Source: a bacterium (GTDB lineage: Bacteria > Electryoneota > JAOADG01). Taken from it: DNA of 64,000 nt. Within the stretch, counting starts at the first letter, position 1. Each line of letters begins with the position of its first letter. The translations under genes and the position numbers were made by a program. The notes under the pieces are model-generated. The model saw nothing but the letters and a program-made list of their open reading frames with translations. It did not search any database and was not told the DNA's origin. Below are positions 27,683 through 37,053 of the stretch, one piece after another. Location of the stretch: the NCBI GenBank assembly GCA_026417415.1, contig JAOADG010000012.1, positions 1-64,000 of the forward strand. Reading direction: 5' to 3'.

Positions 27683-27898
27683 TCACCGTGTTGCCTCTTT
27701 TTGAATAAGTTCATTCAGTTCTATAATGCAGCTTTCTAAGAATTGTTGGTTGTATCCCTTTTCACGAACAGCGCTTCCCAAAGTACCCCATATTGGTTCT
27801 CCACACGCAATACATTTGATCCCTTTTTGCATCAGGTAACGCACAGTAACAGGGTATAATCTCACCAACTCTTCTATCGTAGTATGTTCAGTGATCAT
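27683..27898 (-). CDS. DUF1858 domain protein
   Basis: 71 residues forming one DUF1858 domain (hybrid-cluster-protein-associated, also the N-terminal part of ScdA/RIC-type proteins). The typical start TTIEELVRLYPVTVRYLMQKGIKC is followed by a CIACG redox motif. Members are thought to bind or handle redox-active centres, but their biochemical role is not established. The ATG has a weak GGA upstream. tRNA-Arg follows on the same strand. Confidence 0.85.
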   Translation of the reverse strand: MITEHTTIEELVRLYPVTVRYLMQKGIKCIACGEPIWGTLGSAVREKGYNQQFLESCIIELNELIQKEATR

Positions 27899-28029
27899 AG
27901 TTTATCCATCTATAGTGATTTTTCTTGAAACGTTCTGAAATACGCAAATCCTTTCAAGAATGTTTGCACTCAACCGTTTGCTATTGTATTCTATAAATCT
28001 AAATGATTGAATAATAGTTTGATTATCAT

Positions 28030-28854
28030 ATGATTAAAAAAGGAACACCACCTGCTGATTCTGCTTCCGACCATTATTCTTTGATATGGTTGCCTCCCAA
28101 TCATGCAGAACCGCATACTATTACCATGTCCATTGCAGCATGGAGATGGATACGGTTAGGACTGCTCTTATTAATTCTTTTGGCAATGATTATCTTGGTG
28201 ACTTGGGGTGTGTCACTTAGAAGAGCAATTCAATACGATTCGTTAGCAGCAGAAAATGAGAAGTTAAAATCAAGTTTGAGAACTGTAGAAAAGTTAAGAG
28301 CACAAATGGAAGATTTGCTCATTTTAGATCAACAAATTCGTCGTGCAATTGGAGGTGCACCTGCACTCAATGAAGAAGATCGGGCGATATTAAAAGACAG
28401 ATTTCGTAAAAAACAGATGGAACGTGAATTAACTACAACAGTGGATGTCCTTGATTTAACGGCAATTCCACGGGTGTTACCCGTAAATGGAATGATTTCA
28501 AGAGGGTTTCAGAAAGATCCTTTTGCTGGGAATTATGGACATCGTGCTGTTGATATTGCAGTACCCGAAGGAACTCCGATTTTGGCTTCAGCATCTGGGA
28601 CAGTTCTATTTTCAGGTTGGACCTATCGTTATGGAAAAATGATGATTATTGGCCATCGTACAGGGTACTTTACGATGTATGCACATTGTCAAGTGCTGTT
28701 TTTTGAAACAGGAGATGTGGTGAATCAAGGCGAACCGATTGCCTTATCGGGAAACACAGGGCTATCTTCGGCACCCCACTTGCATTTCGAAGTTTGGAAA
28801 AATGAGCAAATTCTTGATCCATTTAAAGTGTTAGTCCATTATCAAAAAAAATAA
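28030..28854 (+). CDS. M23 (LytM) peptidase, membrane-anchored
   Basis: 274 residues: a short cytoplasmic N-terminus, one membrane helix (LGLLLLILLAMIILVTWGVSL, about residues 48-68), a coiled coil (about 75-140), and a C-terminal LytM domain. The zinc-binding and catalytic residues are visible as His in NYGHRAVDIAV with Asp two positions after Val, His in MYAHC, and HLHFE. It should cleave peptidoglycan cross-bridges in the periplasm. It directly precedes a bactofilin gene, a pairing known to shape the cell wall in other bacteria (for example CcmA with Csd1 in Helicobacter). Confidence 0.9.
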   Translation: MIKKGTPPADSASDHYSLIWLPPNHAEPHTITMSIAAWRWIRLGLLLLILLAMIILVTWGVSLRRAIQYDSLAAENEKLKSSLRTVEKLRAQMEDLLILDQQIRRAIGGAPALNEEDRAILKDRFRKKQMERELTTTVDVLDLTAIPRVLPVNGMISRGFQKDPFAGNYGHRAVDIAVPEGTPILASASGTVLFSGWTYRYGKMMIIGHRTGYFTMYAHCQVLFFETGDVVNQGEPIALSGNTGLSSAPHLHFEVWKNEQILDPFKVLVHYQKK

Positions 28855-28881
28855 AAGCAAAGATACTATAAGGAGTGATTC

Positions 28882-29298
28882 ATGTTTGTGAAAGGAACCC
28901 CGATTGCAACTACGGATCAATTCACAATTATCGGACCGGGTACTGTTGTATCTGGCAATATTACTGCTCCACATATGATTAAAATGTACGGAAAAGTAAC
29001 AGGTGACATCGCTTCGGATGATGCAATTGCCATAGGAAATAGTGCTGAAGTTCAAGGAAATGTTTCCGGTAGATCAGTGGAAATTGCCGGAAAAGTAGCA
29101 GGAACTGTATCCGCAATTGACAAAGTAAAATTATCTGAGACCGCTTCACTTAAGGGTGATATTGTGTGTAAAAAATTGGTGATTGAAGAAGGTGCGATTT
29201 TTGAAGGGAATACCTCCATGAGTACTGAATCATTACAGCTCCATTTTCCAACGGAACGCTCAAAATCAAGTGTAACTACACCCAATCCAAAACTTTGA
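28882..29298 (+). CDS. bactofilin
   Basis: 138 residues of the polymer-forming cytoskeletal family. The central ~100 residues form a regular right-handed beta-helix, with repeating units such as GPGTVVSGNITAPHMIKMYGKVTGDI and EVQGNVSGRSVEIAGKVAGTV. Disordered tails flank the core. Bactofilins polymerise without nucleotide and place cell-wall enzymes at the membrane. AAGGAG precedes the ATG. The gene starts 27 bases after the M23 peptidase, so the two very likely work together. Confidence 0.93.
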   Translation: MFVKGTPIATTDQFTIIGPGTVVSGNITAPHMIKMYGKVTGDIASDDAIAIGNSAEVQGNVSGRSVEIAGKVAGTVSAIDKVKLSETASLKGDIVCKKLVIEEGAIFEGNTSMSTESLQLHFPTERSKSSVTTPNPKL

Positions 29299-29329
29299 TG
29301 GATGGATTGTATTCTAGGTAAAATACATT

Positions 29330-29599
29330 ATGCTTGATCGCGAATCCGTACGATCCTTAGCAATTGTTGCAGAATACAGTGCTTTAGGAATTCAGTTGTT
29401 AGCGATGATTGCTGTATTTGCCCTTTTAGGGTGGTGGCTCGATTCTTTGTGGAATACAAAGCCGTACCTACTCATGATAGGTGCATTATTAGGTTCAGTA
29501 GCAGGGATTTACAATTTTATTCGCGCTGTCCAAAAGCTAAATCAAAAATTAGAAAAAAAGGAAAAAGAAAAAATCAATCAAACAGAAACTCAAAAATAG
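29330..29599 (+). CDS. atpZ: AtpZ/AtpI-type ATP synthase assembly protein
   Basis: 89 residues with two membrane helices separated by a short loop (QLLAMIAVFALLGWWLDSLW and PYLLMIGALLGSVAGIYNFI), then a Lys/Glu-rich cytoplasmic tail. Length, the WWLD motif and position as first gene of the F0 group match the AtpZ/AtpI family, which helps assemble the c-ring or supplies divalent ions. The Shine-Dalgarno is weak. It follows bactofilin by 31 bases and may be part of the same long operon. Confidence 0.82.
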   Translation: MLDRESVRSLAIVAEYSALGIQLLAMIAVFALLGWWLDSLWNTKPYLLMIGALLGSVAGIYNFIRAVQKLNQKLEKKEKEKINQTETQK

Positions 29600-29649
29600 G
29601 AGTTGACGAACCCATTTTTACAATGTAATTTACGAATTTTTGATACCGA

Positions 29650-30045
29650 ATGAGATTAACGATTGTAAAAGAAATGGTGGCAACTCTAATGGTATTTGCC
29701 ATCATTTATTTTGTGCCACCGTATGGGTTTGAAGCCCAAAAATATGGTTTTAGCATTGTAACTGCGTTGGGTGTTTTTGGGGCTGGAATTGTACAAGTGA
29801 AAATTTTACAAAAAACACCAGAAAAAACATTAAAAGCAATCCTAATCGGAATCACGATTCGCAGTATCGTTGTTCTTTGTTCAATAATCCTTGTTTGGAA
29901 AGTTGCTTCAGATAAACTGTTTGGGATAACCATTTCCATAATGCTGGTTTATTGGGTCATCTTACTAGTAGAATTACCTTGGTTCAAGGTGGTATTAAAT
30001 AATCAAATGAAAGAAAAGGAGAGGGAAAGTAAAACGAATGGCTGA
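29650..30045 (+). CDS. AtpI-like membrane protein of the ATP synthase operon
   Basis: 131 residues with about four membrane helices (TLMVFAIIYFVPP, FSIVTALGVFGAGIVQV, ILIGITIRSIVVLCSIILVW, ITISIMLVYWVILLVEL) and a basic C-terminal tail. It overlaps the start of atpB by 8 bases, so it is clearly part of the operon. It resembles AtpI (ATP synthase subunit I) in size and layout but shows no diagnostic motif that I can point to. A role in F0 assembly is inferred from position. Confidence 0.65.
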   Translation: MRLTIVKEMVATLMVFAIIYFVPPYGFEAQKYGFSIVTALGVFGAGIVQVKILQKTPEKTLKAILIGITIRSIVVLCSIILVWKVASDKLFGITISIMLVYWVILLVELPWFKVVLNNQMKEKERESKTNG

Positions 30046-30976
30046 ACACGGACAACCTGTTGGTGCTGAATTTATTCAAGATAGTGTGCTCACGAATCCA
30101 AGCACTCTCCACCTAAATCATTCACAGCATGATTATAGTTTTGCACACGATTCGTTGTGGGAAGGAAAAGATTTGGTTTACAATTTATTGGATCACGAAT
30201 TGGACTTTTTACCCAAAATCCAAATTGGCAGTTTAGACCTTTCTATGACCAAACATGCTTTTATTCTTGCAATAGCATCAATCATTCTATTGATTGTTGC
30301 TACCTTGGCCGGGAGATCCGCAAAAAAAAGAATGGGCAAAGCGCCTACAGGATTGGGAAACCTCTTTGAAGTGATAGTGAAATTTATTCGTGATGAAGTA
30401 GTTTACCCTGCTATGGGCGAAAAAATGGGTAGGCACCTGTTGAACTATTTTTTAACGGTGTTCTTTTTCATCTTAATTGCCAATTTATCAGGTTTAATTC
30501 CCGGTTCGAAATCTCCTACCATGAATATTGCTACTACAATGGGACTTGCATTGATGACATTGGTGCTGATGATTTACGGTGGGATTCGTACACATGGCTT
30601 CATTGGATTTCTGAAACATTTCGCACCACCAGGGATACCCCCATTTGTTTATCTCATTCTAACACCAATAGAAATCGTTGGCGTATTCATTAAACCGTTC
30701 GCTTTGACCATCCGACTTTTTGCCAATATGGTGGCAGGAAAAGCGCTGGTGTTAAGTTTTATCGGACTTATTTTCATGCTGGCATTAGGAGCAGGAGCCA
30801 TTGGAGCTTTTACAATCGGAATTTTGCCTTTTCTTGGTGGATTAGGAATAATGGTATTAGAAGTATTTATTGCATTTTTACAAGCATTTATTTTTACGAT
30901 GTTATCAGCGTTGTTTATTGGTCAGCTTTCTTCCCATCACGGGGATGAACATCATGAAACAACCCATGAACATTAA
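30038..30976 (+). CDS. atpB: ATP synthase F0 subunit a
   Basis: 312 residues, the integral membrane stator subunit that forms the two proton half-channels. The essential Arg is in FALTIRLFANMVAGKAL. Upstream helices include FLTVFFFILIANLSGLIPG, with the NLxGLIPG motif. The N-terminal ~70 residues are hydrophilic and lengthen the protein compared with E. coli AtpB, and the C-terminus ends in a His-rich tail. AAGGAGAGG precedes the start, which overlaps the upstream gene by 8 bases. Hairpins at 30985-31066 separate it from atpE. Confidence 0.95.
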   Translation: MAEHGQPVGAEFIQDSVLTNPSTLHLNHSQHDYSFAHDSLWEGKDLVYNLLDHELDFLPKIQIGSLDLSMTKHAFILAIASIILLIVATLAGRSAKKRMGKAPTGLGNLFEVIVKFIRDEVVYPAMGEKMGRHLLNYFLTVFFFILIANLSGLIPGSKSPTMNIATTMGLALMTLVLMIYGGIRTHGFIGFLKHFAPPGIPPFVYLILTPIEIVGVFIKPFALTIRLFANMVAGKALVLSFIGLIFMLALGAGAIGAFTIGILPFLGGLGIMVLEVFIAFLQAFIFTMLSALFIGQLSSHHGDEHHETTHEH

Positions 30977-30984
30977 ATTTAAAA

Positions 30985-31066
30985 CTCAAAATGGTAAACG
31001 CAGTTTACATTTTGAGAGAAACTCAGACCTTGGCTGAGTGCCTATCTAAAGCGAGATGCGGATAGG
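30985..31066 (+). other. three consecutive hairpins upstream of atpE
   Basis: The atpB-atpE gap contains three stems in a row: ctcaaaatg-gtaaac with gtttac-attttgag (30985-31016, one bulge), actcag/ctgagt (31021-31039) and cctatc/gatagg (31041-31066). None is followed by a T-run, so they are not terminators. They could form a 5' shield or processing site for the atpE message. Confidence 0.7.
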
Positions 31067-31096
31067 AACAACGGATTATTAAAAAAAGGAGAAACA

Positions 31097-31324
31097 ATGG
31101 AAGGAGCAGGATTAGCATTATTATCAGCCGGTATTGGAGCTGGATTGGTAGTAATCGGTGCAGGACACGGTATTGGACGTTTGGCTGAGAAAGCAATGGA
31201 AGGGATAGCAAGACAACCTGAAGCAACGGCTAAAATCCAAACCGCGATGATTATTGCAGCCGCACTTATTGAAGGGGTGGCTTTGTTCTGTGCAGTTATC
31301 TGTTTACTACTTTCATTTAAGTAA
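31097..31324 (+). CDS. atpE: ATP synthase F0 subunit c
   Basis: 75 residues, two helices joined by the polar loop GIARQPEA. The ion-binding carboxylate is the Glu in AALIEGVALF. In Na+-coupled c-rings a Gln precedes the loop and Ser/Thr follows the Glu; here the aligned residues are Ile (GHGIGRLAEK) and Gly, so proton coupling is expected. AAAAGGAG gives a strong ribosome binding site. Strong hairpins flank the gene on both sides, which fits a need for more c subunit than the other subunits. Confidence 0.95.
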   Translation: MEGAGLALLSAGIGAGLVVIGAGHGIGRLAEKAMEGIARQPEATAKIQTAMIIAAALIEGVALFCAVICLLLSFK

Positions 31325-31332
31325 GAAAACAA

Positions 31333-31367
31333 CACTTCGCCAAAGAATTCGTTTCTTTGGCGAAGTG
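31333..31367 (+). other. 15-bp perfect hairpin between atpE and atpF
   Basis: The arms cacttcgccaaagaa and ttctttggcgaagtg pair perfectly around a 5-nt loop (ttcgt). There is no T-run after it, so it is unlikely to be a normal terminator. It starts 8 bases after the atpE stop and could protect the 3' end of a processed atpE message. Confidence 0.8.
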
Positions 31368-31406
31368 CTATCTGTTGATTCATCGTCGTGAAAGGAAACG
31401 TAGCGA

Positions 31407-31901
31407 ATGAACGCAATTGATTTAGTCACTCCAAAGATAGGAATGTGGTTTTGGACCACACTCTTATTTCTTGCATTATTGTTCATTTTAAGAAAAACGG
31501 CTTGGAATGTGATTTTGAAAGCACTTGAGGAAAGAGAAAAAAATATCGCAAATGATATTGAACAAGCAAAACAAGCCAGAATTCAAGCCGAAAAGATTCG
31601 TGAGGAAATGATTGAACAACAAACCAAGCAGCTTGCACAAGCCAATGAACAGATTGCATTGATGTTAAAAAATGCCACAGATAGAGCCCAAGAGATTGAA
31701 GAGAAAGCAAAACAAACTGCTCAAAAAATTCAAGAACAATCTAAATATGAAATTGAATTAGAAAGACAAAAAGCAATTGCCAGCATAAGAAATGAAGTGG
31801 CTAACATTGCGATGCTCGCTGCGAAAACCATAATCGAACGTGAAATTAAACCTGAAGATCACAATAAAATCATTCAAGATACATTAAACCGAATGAATTA
31901 G
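31407..31901 (+). CDS. atpF: ATP synthase F0 subunit b
   Basis: 164 residues: one N-terminal membrane helix (FWTTLLFLALLFILRKTAW) followed by a long, charged coiled coil (EEREKNIANDIEQAKQARIQAEKIREEM) that forms the peripheral stalk linking F0 to F1. Length and layout are standard. AAAGGAAA precedes the ATG. atpH begins 10 bases after its stop. Confidence 0.94.
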   Translation: MNAIDLVTPKIGMWFWTTLLFLALLFILRKTAWNVILKALEEREKNIANDIEQAKQARIQAEKIREEMIEQQTKQLAQANEQIALMLKNATDRAQEIEEKAKQTAQKIQEQSKYEIELERQKAIASIRNEVANIAMLAAKTIIEREIKPEDHNKIIQDTLNRMN

Positions 31902-31910
31902 GATAAAATA

Positions 31911-32447
31911 GTGAAAGTTTTAGTTCAACGATACACATATGCATTGATTCTTGCAGCCAAAGAGGCAAAGGCGCTTGACGCAGTGACAAAAGACATTGCA
32001 CAGTTAGAACGTTTATTAACAGAAAATCTCGATGGCAATGAATTTCAAAATCGTATCAGTTCACCGATTTACACCAAAGCGGAAAGAAAAGAGTATATTC
32101 TTTCCCATTTTCAAAATGCACACGATTTGACCAAAAACTTTATTGCGATGGTGATGGATCGAGGAAGAGAAAAGATACTCATTGAAGTCCCTTCTGTCTT
32201 TCGTCAAATTCAACGTATGATAGAAGGGATTGTATGGGTTCAAATCACTTCCGCTAAACCCTTGAGTACACAAGAACTTCAAGCGTTTCAAATCAAGTTA
32301 ACGAAATCTCTAAACAAAAAAGTTGAGTGTAGTACCGAAGTTGACCCCACGTTAATTAGTGGGGTAGTCATTGAGGTAGAAGGAAAACGGTTTGACAGTT
32401 CGTTAAAACGTAAAATTGAAGAACTTCACACTTTGTTAATTCATTGA
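31911..32447 (+). CDS. atpH: ATP synthase F1 subunit delta
   Basis: 178 residues of the OSCP/delta family, which joins the b stalk to the top of F1. The N-terminal helical domain begins VQRYTYALILAAKEAKALDAV, and the C-terminal part has the family segment KKVECSTEVDPTLISGVVIEVEGKRFDSSLKRKIEEL. The start is GTG, with AGGA 7 bases upstream; no ATG lies nearby in frame. Confidence 0.94.
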   Translation: MKVLVQRYTYALILAAKEAKALDAVTKDIAQLERLLTENLDGNEFQNRISSPIYTKAERKEYILSHFQNAHDLTKNFIAMVMDRGREKILIEVPSVFRQIQRMIEGIVWVQITSAKPLSTQELQAFQIKLTKSLNKKVECSTEVDPTLISGVVIEVEGKRFDSSLKRKIEELHTLLIH

Positions 32448-32485
32448 ACCAATTTTGTAGAAGGAATAAGGAATAAGGAAGTAGT

Positions 32486-33994
32486 ATGCAACTTAGACCA
32501 GACGAAATTACATCTGTACTAAAAGAAAGAATCCAATCGTTTGACCGGAAAATACAAACAGACGAAATCGGCAAAGTTCTCACTGTAGGAGATGGAATTG
32601 CTCGGGTTTATGGATTAGACAATTGTCTTGCGGGTGAACTGATTGAGTTCCCGGGACAAGTGTACGGAATGGCTTTGAACTTAGAAGAAGACAATGTTGG
32701 AATTGCTCTTTTTGGAAGTGATGAGCACATCCGAGAAGGAGATATTGTCAAACGTACTGGAAGAGTTGTGGATGTGCCTGTCGGTGAAGAACTATGTGGA
32801 AGAGTGGTCAATCCATTAGGGATTCCGATTGATGGGAAAGGTCCTATTTTAGCAAAACGCAGGAATCCTGTAGAAAGAAAGGCAACAGGTGTAATTACTC
32901 GTCAACCGGTAAAAGAACCCTTGATGACTGGAATTAAAGCCATTGATGGAATGATCCCAATTGGTCGTGGACAAAGAGAATTGATTATTGGTGATCGGGG
33001 TACTGGAAAAACAGCAATTGCTGTGGATACCATCATTAACCAAAAAGGACAGAACGTTTATTGCATTTATGTCGCGATTGGTCAAAAAGGTTCTACGATT
33101 GCAAAAGTGGTTAAACAATTGCAAGACCACGGTGCAATGGATTATACCACTGTGATTTCATCCACTGCAGTAGAAACTGCACCTATTCAATTTCTTGCTC
33201 CTTATGCTGGTGCTGCAATGGGAGAGTATTTCAGAGACAACGGCAAGCATGCGTTGGTGATTTATGATGATCTAACCAAACATGCTTGGGCGTATAGACA
33301 ATTGTCTTTGCTTTTAAGGCGACCACCAGGACGAGAAGCATATCCCGGTGATGTGTTCTATTTGCATTCAAGGTTGTTGGAACGAGCTGCAAAATTATCC
33401 GATGCTTTAGGAGGAGGTTCATTAACCGCATTACCCATTATTGAAACTCAAGCAGGTGACGTTGCTGCTTACATACCAACCAATGTGATTTCAATAACGG
33501 ACGGCCAAATCTACCTTGAACCTGATCTTTTCTATTCAGGAATACGTCCTGCAATCAATGTTGGTATCTCTGTTTCACGTGTAGGTTCAAGTGCTCAGTT
33601 TAAGGCGATGAAGGCCGTTGCCGGTACCATGCGACTGGATTTAGCGCAATATCGAGAACTTGCTGCGTTTGCTCAATTCGGAAGTGATTTAGATGTTGCC
33701 ACCAGAAAACAGCTTATTCGCGGTGAAAGAGTAACAGAAATTTTAAAGCAGGGGCAGTTTACCCCTTGGCCCTTAGAAAAACAAGTAGCAACGATGTTTG
33801 CAGCCACCCAAGGTTATGCAGACGATATTCCCAGAGAAAAAGTAAAACAGTGGGAAAGTGAACTCATCGCATTTTTAGAGAACAGTCATGGAAATGTGTT
33901 GAAAGAGATTGCAGAGAAAAAAGAACTTTCAGAAGAAATCAAATTAAAATTAAAATCTGCCATTGAACATTTCAATCAATTGTTTGTTGCTTGA
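32486..33994 (+). CDS. atpA: ATP synthase F1 subunit alpha
   Basis: 502 residues, the usual length. The non-catalytic nucleotide site has the Walker [10 protein letters not shown], and the C-terminal region contains the alpha signature [22 protein letters not shown]. The N-terminal beta-barrel includes [10 protein letters not shown]. It forms the alpha3-beta3 hexamer with AtpD. AAGGAAG precedes the ATG. It lies between atpH and atpG in the standard order. Confidence 0.98.
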   Translation: MQLRPDEITSVLKERIQSFDRKIQTDEIGKVLTVGDGIARVYGLDNCLAGELIEFPGQVYGMALNLEEDNVGIALFGSDEHIREGDIVKRTGRVVDVPVGEELCGRVVNPLGIPIDGKGPILAKRRNPVERKATGVITRQPVKEPLMTGIKAIDGMIPIGRGQRELIIGDRGTGKTAIAVDTIINQKGQNVYCIYVAIGQKGSTIAKVVKQLQDHGAMDYTTVISSTAVETAPIQFLAPYAGAAMGEYFRDNGKHALVIYDDLTKHAWAYRQLSLLLRRPPGREAYPGDVFYLHSRLLERAAKLSDALGGGSLTALPIIETQAGDVAAYIPTNVISITDGQIYLEPDLFYSGIRPAINVGISVSRVGSSAQFKAMKAVAGTMRLDLAQYRELAAFAQFGSDLDVATRKQLIRGERVTEILKQGQFTPWPLEKQVATMFAATQGYADDIPREKVKQWESELIAFLENSHGNVLKEIAEKKELSEEIKLKLKSAIEHFNQLFVA

Positions 33995-34026
33995 TTGTTG
34001 TGATTTGTAAGGAGTTTTAGAGAAAA

Positions 34027-34890
34027 ATGCCCTCATTAAAACAGATTAAGCGTCGTATTGCTAGTGTGAAATCTACGCAACAAATCACCAAAGCAATGAA
34101 GATGGTTGCTGCAGCGAAACTAAGAAAAGCACAAAACAATATGATGGCAGCAAGACCATATTCACATCGGTTACGAACCGTTATCGCAGACATGGCTGCC
34201 CGAACTGATTTTTCACATTTTCTACTGGCAGTTAGAGAACCTCAACAAGTTGCATTTGTTGTAGTCGCATCTGATCGCGGGATGGCGGGTAGTTTCAATA
34301 CCAATGTGATTAAAAAAGCAGTCGCGACCTACGAAGAATTTGAAGGTTCAGATCGATTTCTTATTACGGTAGGTAGAAAAGCGACGGACTATTTTGTAAA
34401 AAGAAATTATCCTGTACTATCTAAACACCTCAATGTTTTTCCTGATCCTACTTTAGAGTCAGCGAGGTCAATTGGCGAAAATATCATTGAGAAATATAGA
34501 AACAATGAGTTAGGTTTGGATCGTGTGTACTTAATTTACAATGAGTTTAAAAACGCAGCACAGCAGAGAATCGTGGTAGAGCAACTTTTGCCGATTACTC
34601 CTGAAAAAATGGAAAGCGAACCATATCTTCTGGATGTTCTTTTTGAACCCGATCCAGAAACGATTTTAAATACAATTTTACCTTTATACATCAATGTTAC
34701 GATTTGGCATGTTCTATTGGAATCTTTTGCTGCAGAAATGGCTGCACGAATGACTGCGATGGAAAACGCAACCAAAGCAGCAGGTGATTTAATTAAATCC
34801 TTGACGTTACAATTCAATAAAGCAAGGCAAAGTGCAATTACAAAAGAATTGCTTGAAATTGTGTCCGGTGCAGAAGCATTAAAAGGGTAA
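34027..34890 (+). CDS. atpG: ATP synthase F1 subunit gamma
   Basis: 287 residues, the central rotating shaft. The N-terminal helix contains RRIASVKSTQQITKAMKMVAAAKLRKAQ and the C-terminal helix contains MTAMENATKAAGDLIKSLTLQFNKARQSAITKEL, both strongly conserved. The middle domain has FVVVASDRGMAGSFNTNV. AAGGAG lies 13 bases upstream of the ATG. A 125-base gap separates it from atpD, wider than elsewhere in the operon. Confidence 0.97.
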   Translation: MPSLKQIKRRIASVKSTQQITKAMKMVAAAKLRKAQNNMMAARPYSHRLRTVIADMAARTDFSHFLLAVREPQQVAFVVVASDRGMAGSFNTNVIKKAVATYEEFEGSDRFLITVGRKATDYFVKRNYPVLSKHLNVFPDPTLESARSIGENIIEKYRNNELGLDRVYLIYNEFKNAAQQRIVVEQLLPITPEKMESEPYLLDVLFEPDPETILNTILPLYINVTIWHVLLESFAAEMAARMTAMENATKAAGDLIKSLTLQFNKARQSAITKELLEIVSGAEALKG

Positions 34891-34944
34891 ACAAAAAGCG
34901 GTTGAAGTTAGAGAGTAGTAGTAAATAACCGTTAAGAAGTTAAA

Positions 34945-34956
34945 GTTTCTAGAAAC
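34945..34956. other. 12-bp palindrome in the atpG-atpD gap
   Basis: The palindrome gtttctagaaac lies in the longest spacer of the atp operon. It could be a regulator site or have no function; nothing else in the spacer supports a promoter. Confidence 0.3.
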
Positions 34957-35006
34957 AATTTCGTTTAAGATTTACAAAATAAGATAATTACTAACGATTT
35001 ACATAG

Positions 35007-36518
<1,512 letters not shown>

Positions 36519-36532
36519 TTTTCAGGTGTTCA

Positions 36533-36931
36533 ATGGCAAACAATATCCTTTTTGAAATTCTTACTCCTCGTGGAGTTGTTTACAAAGCAAATGTTAAACA
36601 TGTTAAATTGCCGGGAATTGCTGGTCAATTTGGTGTACTACCTCAGCATATCCCATTTATGACGACTTTGGATATCGGTGTGATTGAACTAGACACCATT
36701 GAAGGAAAACAAGAAAAAATAGCTGTTTCTGGTGGATTTGTAGAGGTGCTTCCAGAAAAGATTGTTTTGTTTGCCGAAACGGCTGAAACTTCTGAAATGA
36801 TTGATTTGCAACGTGCACAAAACGCTTTACAACGTGCTGAAGAAAAATTAAAATCTGCAACTGACGAAATTGAAATAGAACGTCTGAAAATGGCGATTGC
36901 CAGAGCAAAAGCAAGAATTAAAGCAAAGTAA
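36533..36931 (+). CDS. atpC: ATP synthase F1 subunit epsilon
   Basis: 132 residues. The N-terminal beta-sandwich begins FEILTPRGVVYKANVKHVKLPGIAGQFGVLPQHIPFMT, and the C-terminal half is the helical hairpin (LQRAQNALQRAEEKLKSATDEIEIERLKMAIARAKARI) that can inhibit rotation. It begins 14 bases after atpD and closes the operon with a terminator overlapping its stop codon. Confidence 0.95.
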   Translation: MANNILFEILTPRGVVYKANVKHVKLPGIAGQFGVLPQHIPFMTTLDIGVIELDTIEGKQEKIAVSGGFVEVLPEKIVLFAETAETSEMIDLQRAQNALQRAEEKLKSATDEIEIERLKMAIARAKARIKAK

Positions 36932-36952
36932 TAGAAATCACTTTGTTTTTTT
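36924..36952 (+). terminator. probable terminator of the atp operon
   Basis: A 6-bp stem (caaagt/actttg, 10-nt loop) is followed by seven T. The left arm overlaps the atpC stop codon. The stem is short but the T-run is clear. Confidence 0.6.
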
Positions 36953-37053
36953 AACTTTGTATGTATATTAAGAATGGGGTTCTAACAACAGATTGAGAAT
37001 CATTACATACTAAAAAAGTTGAAGAAATAAGGACTCGGTAAAGAGGTAACTTT

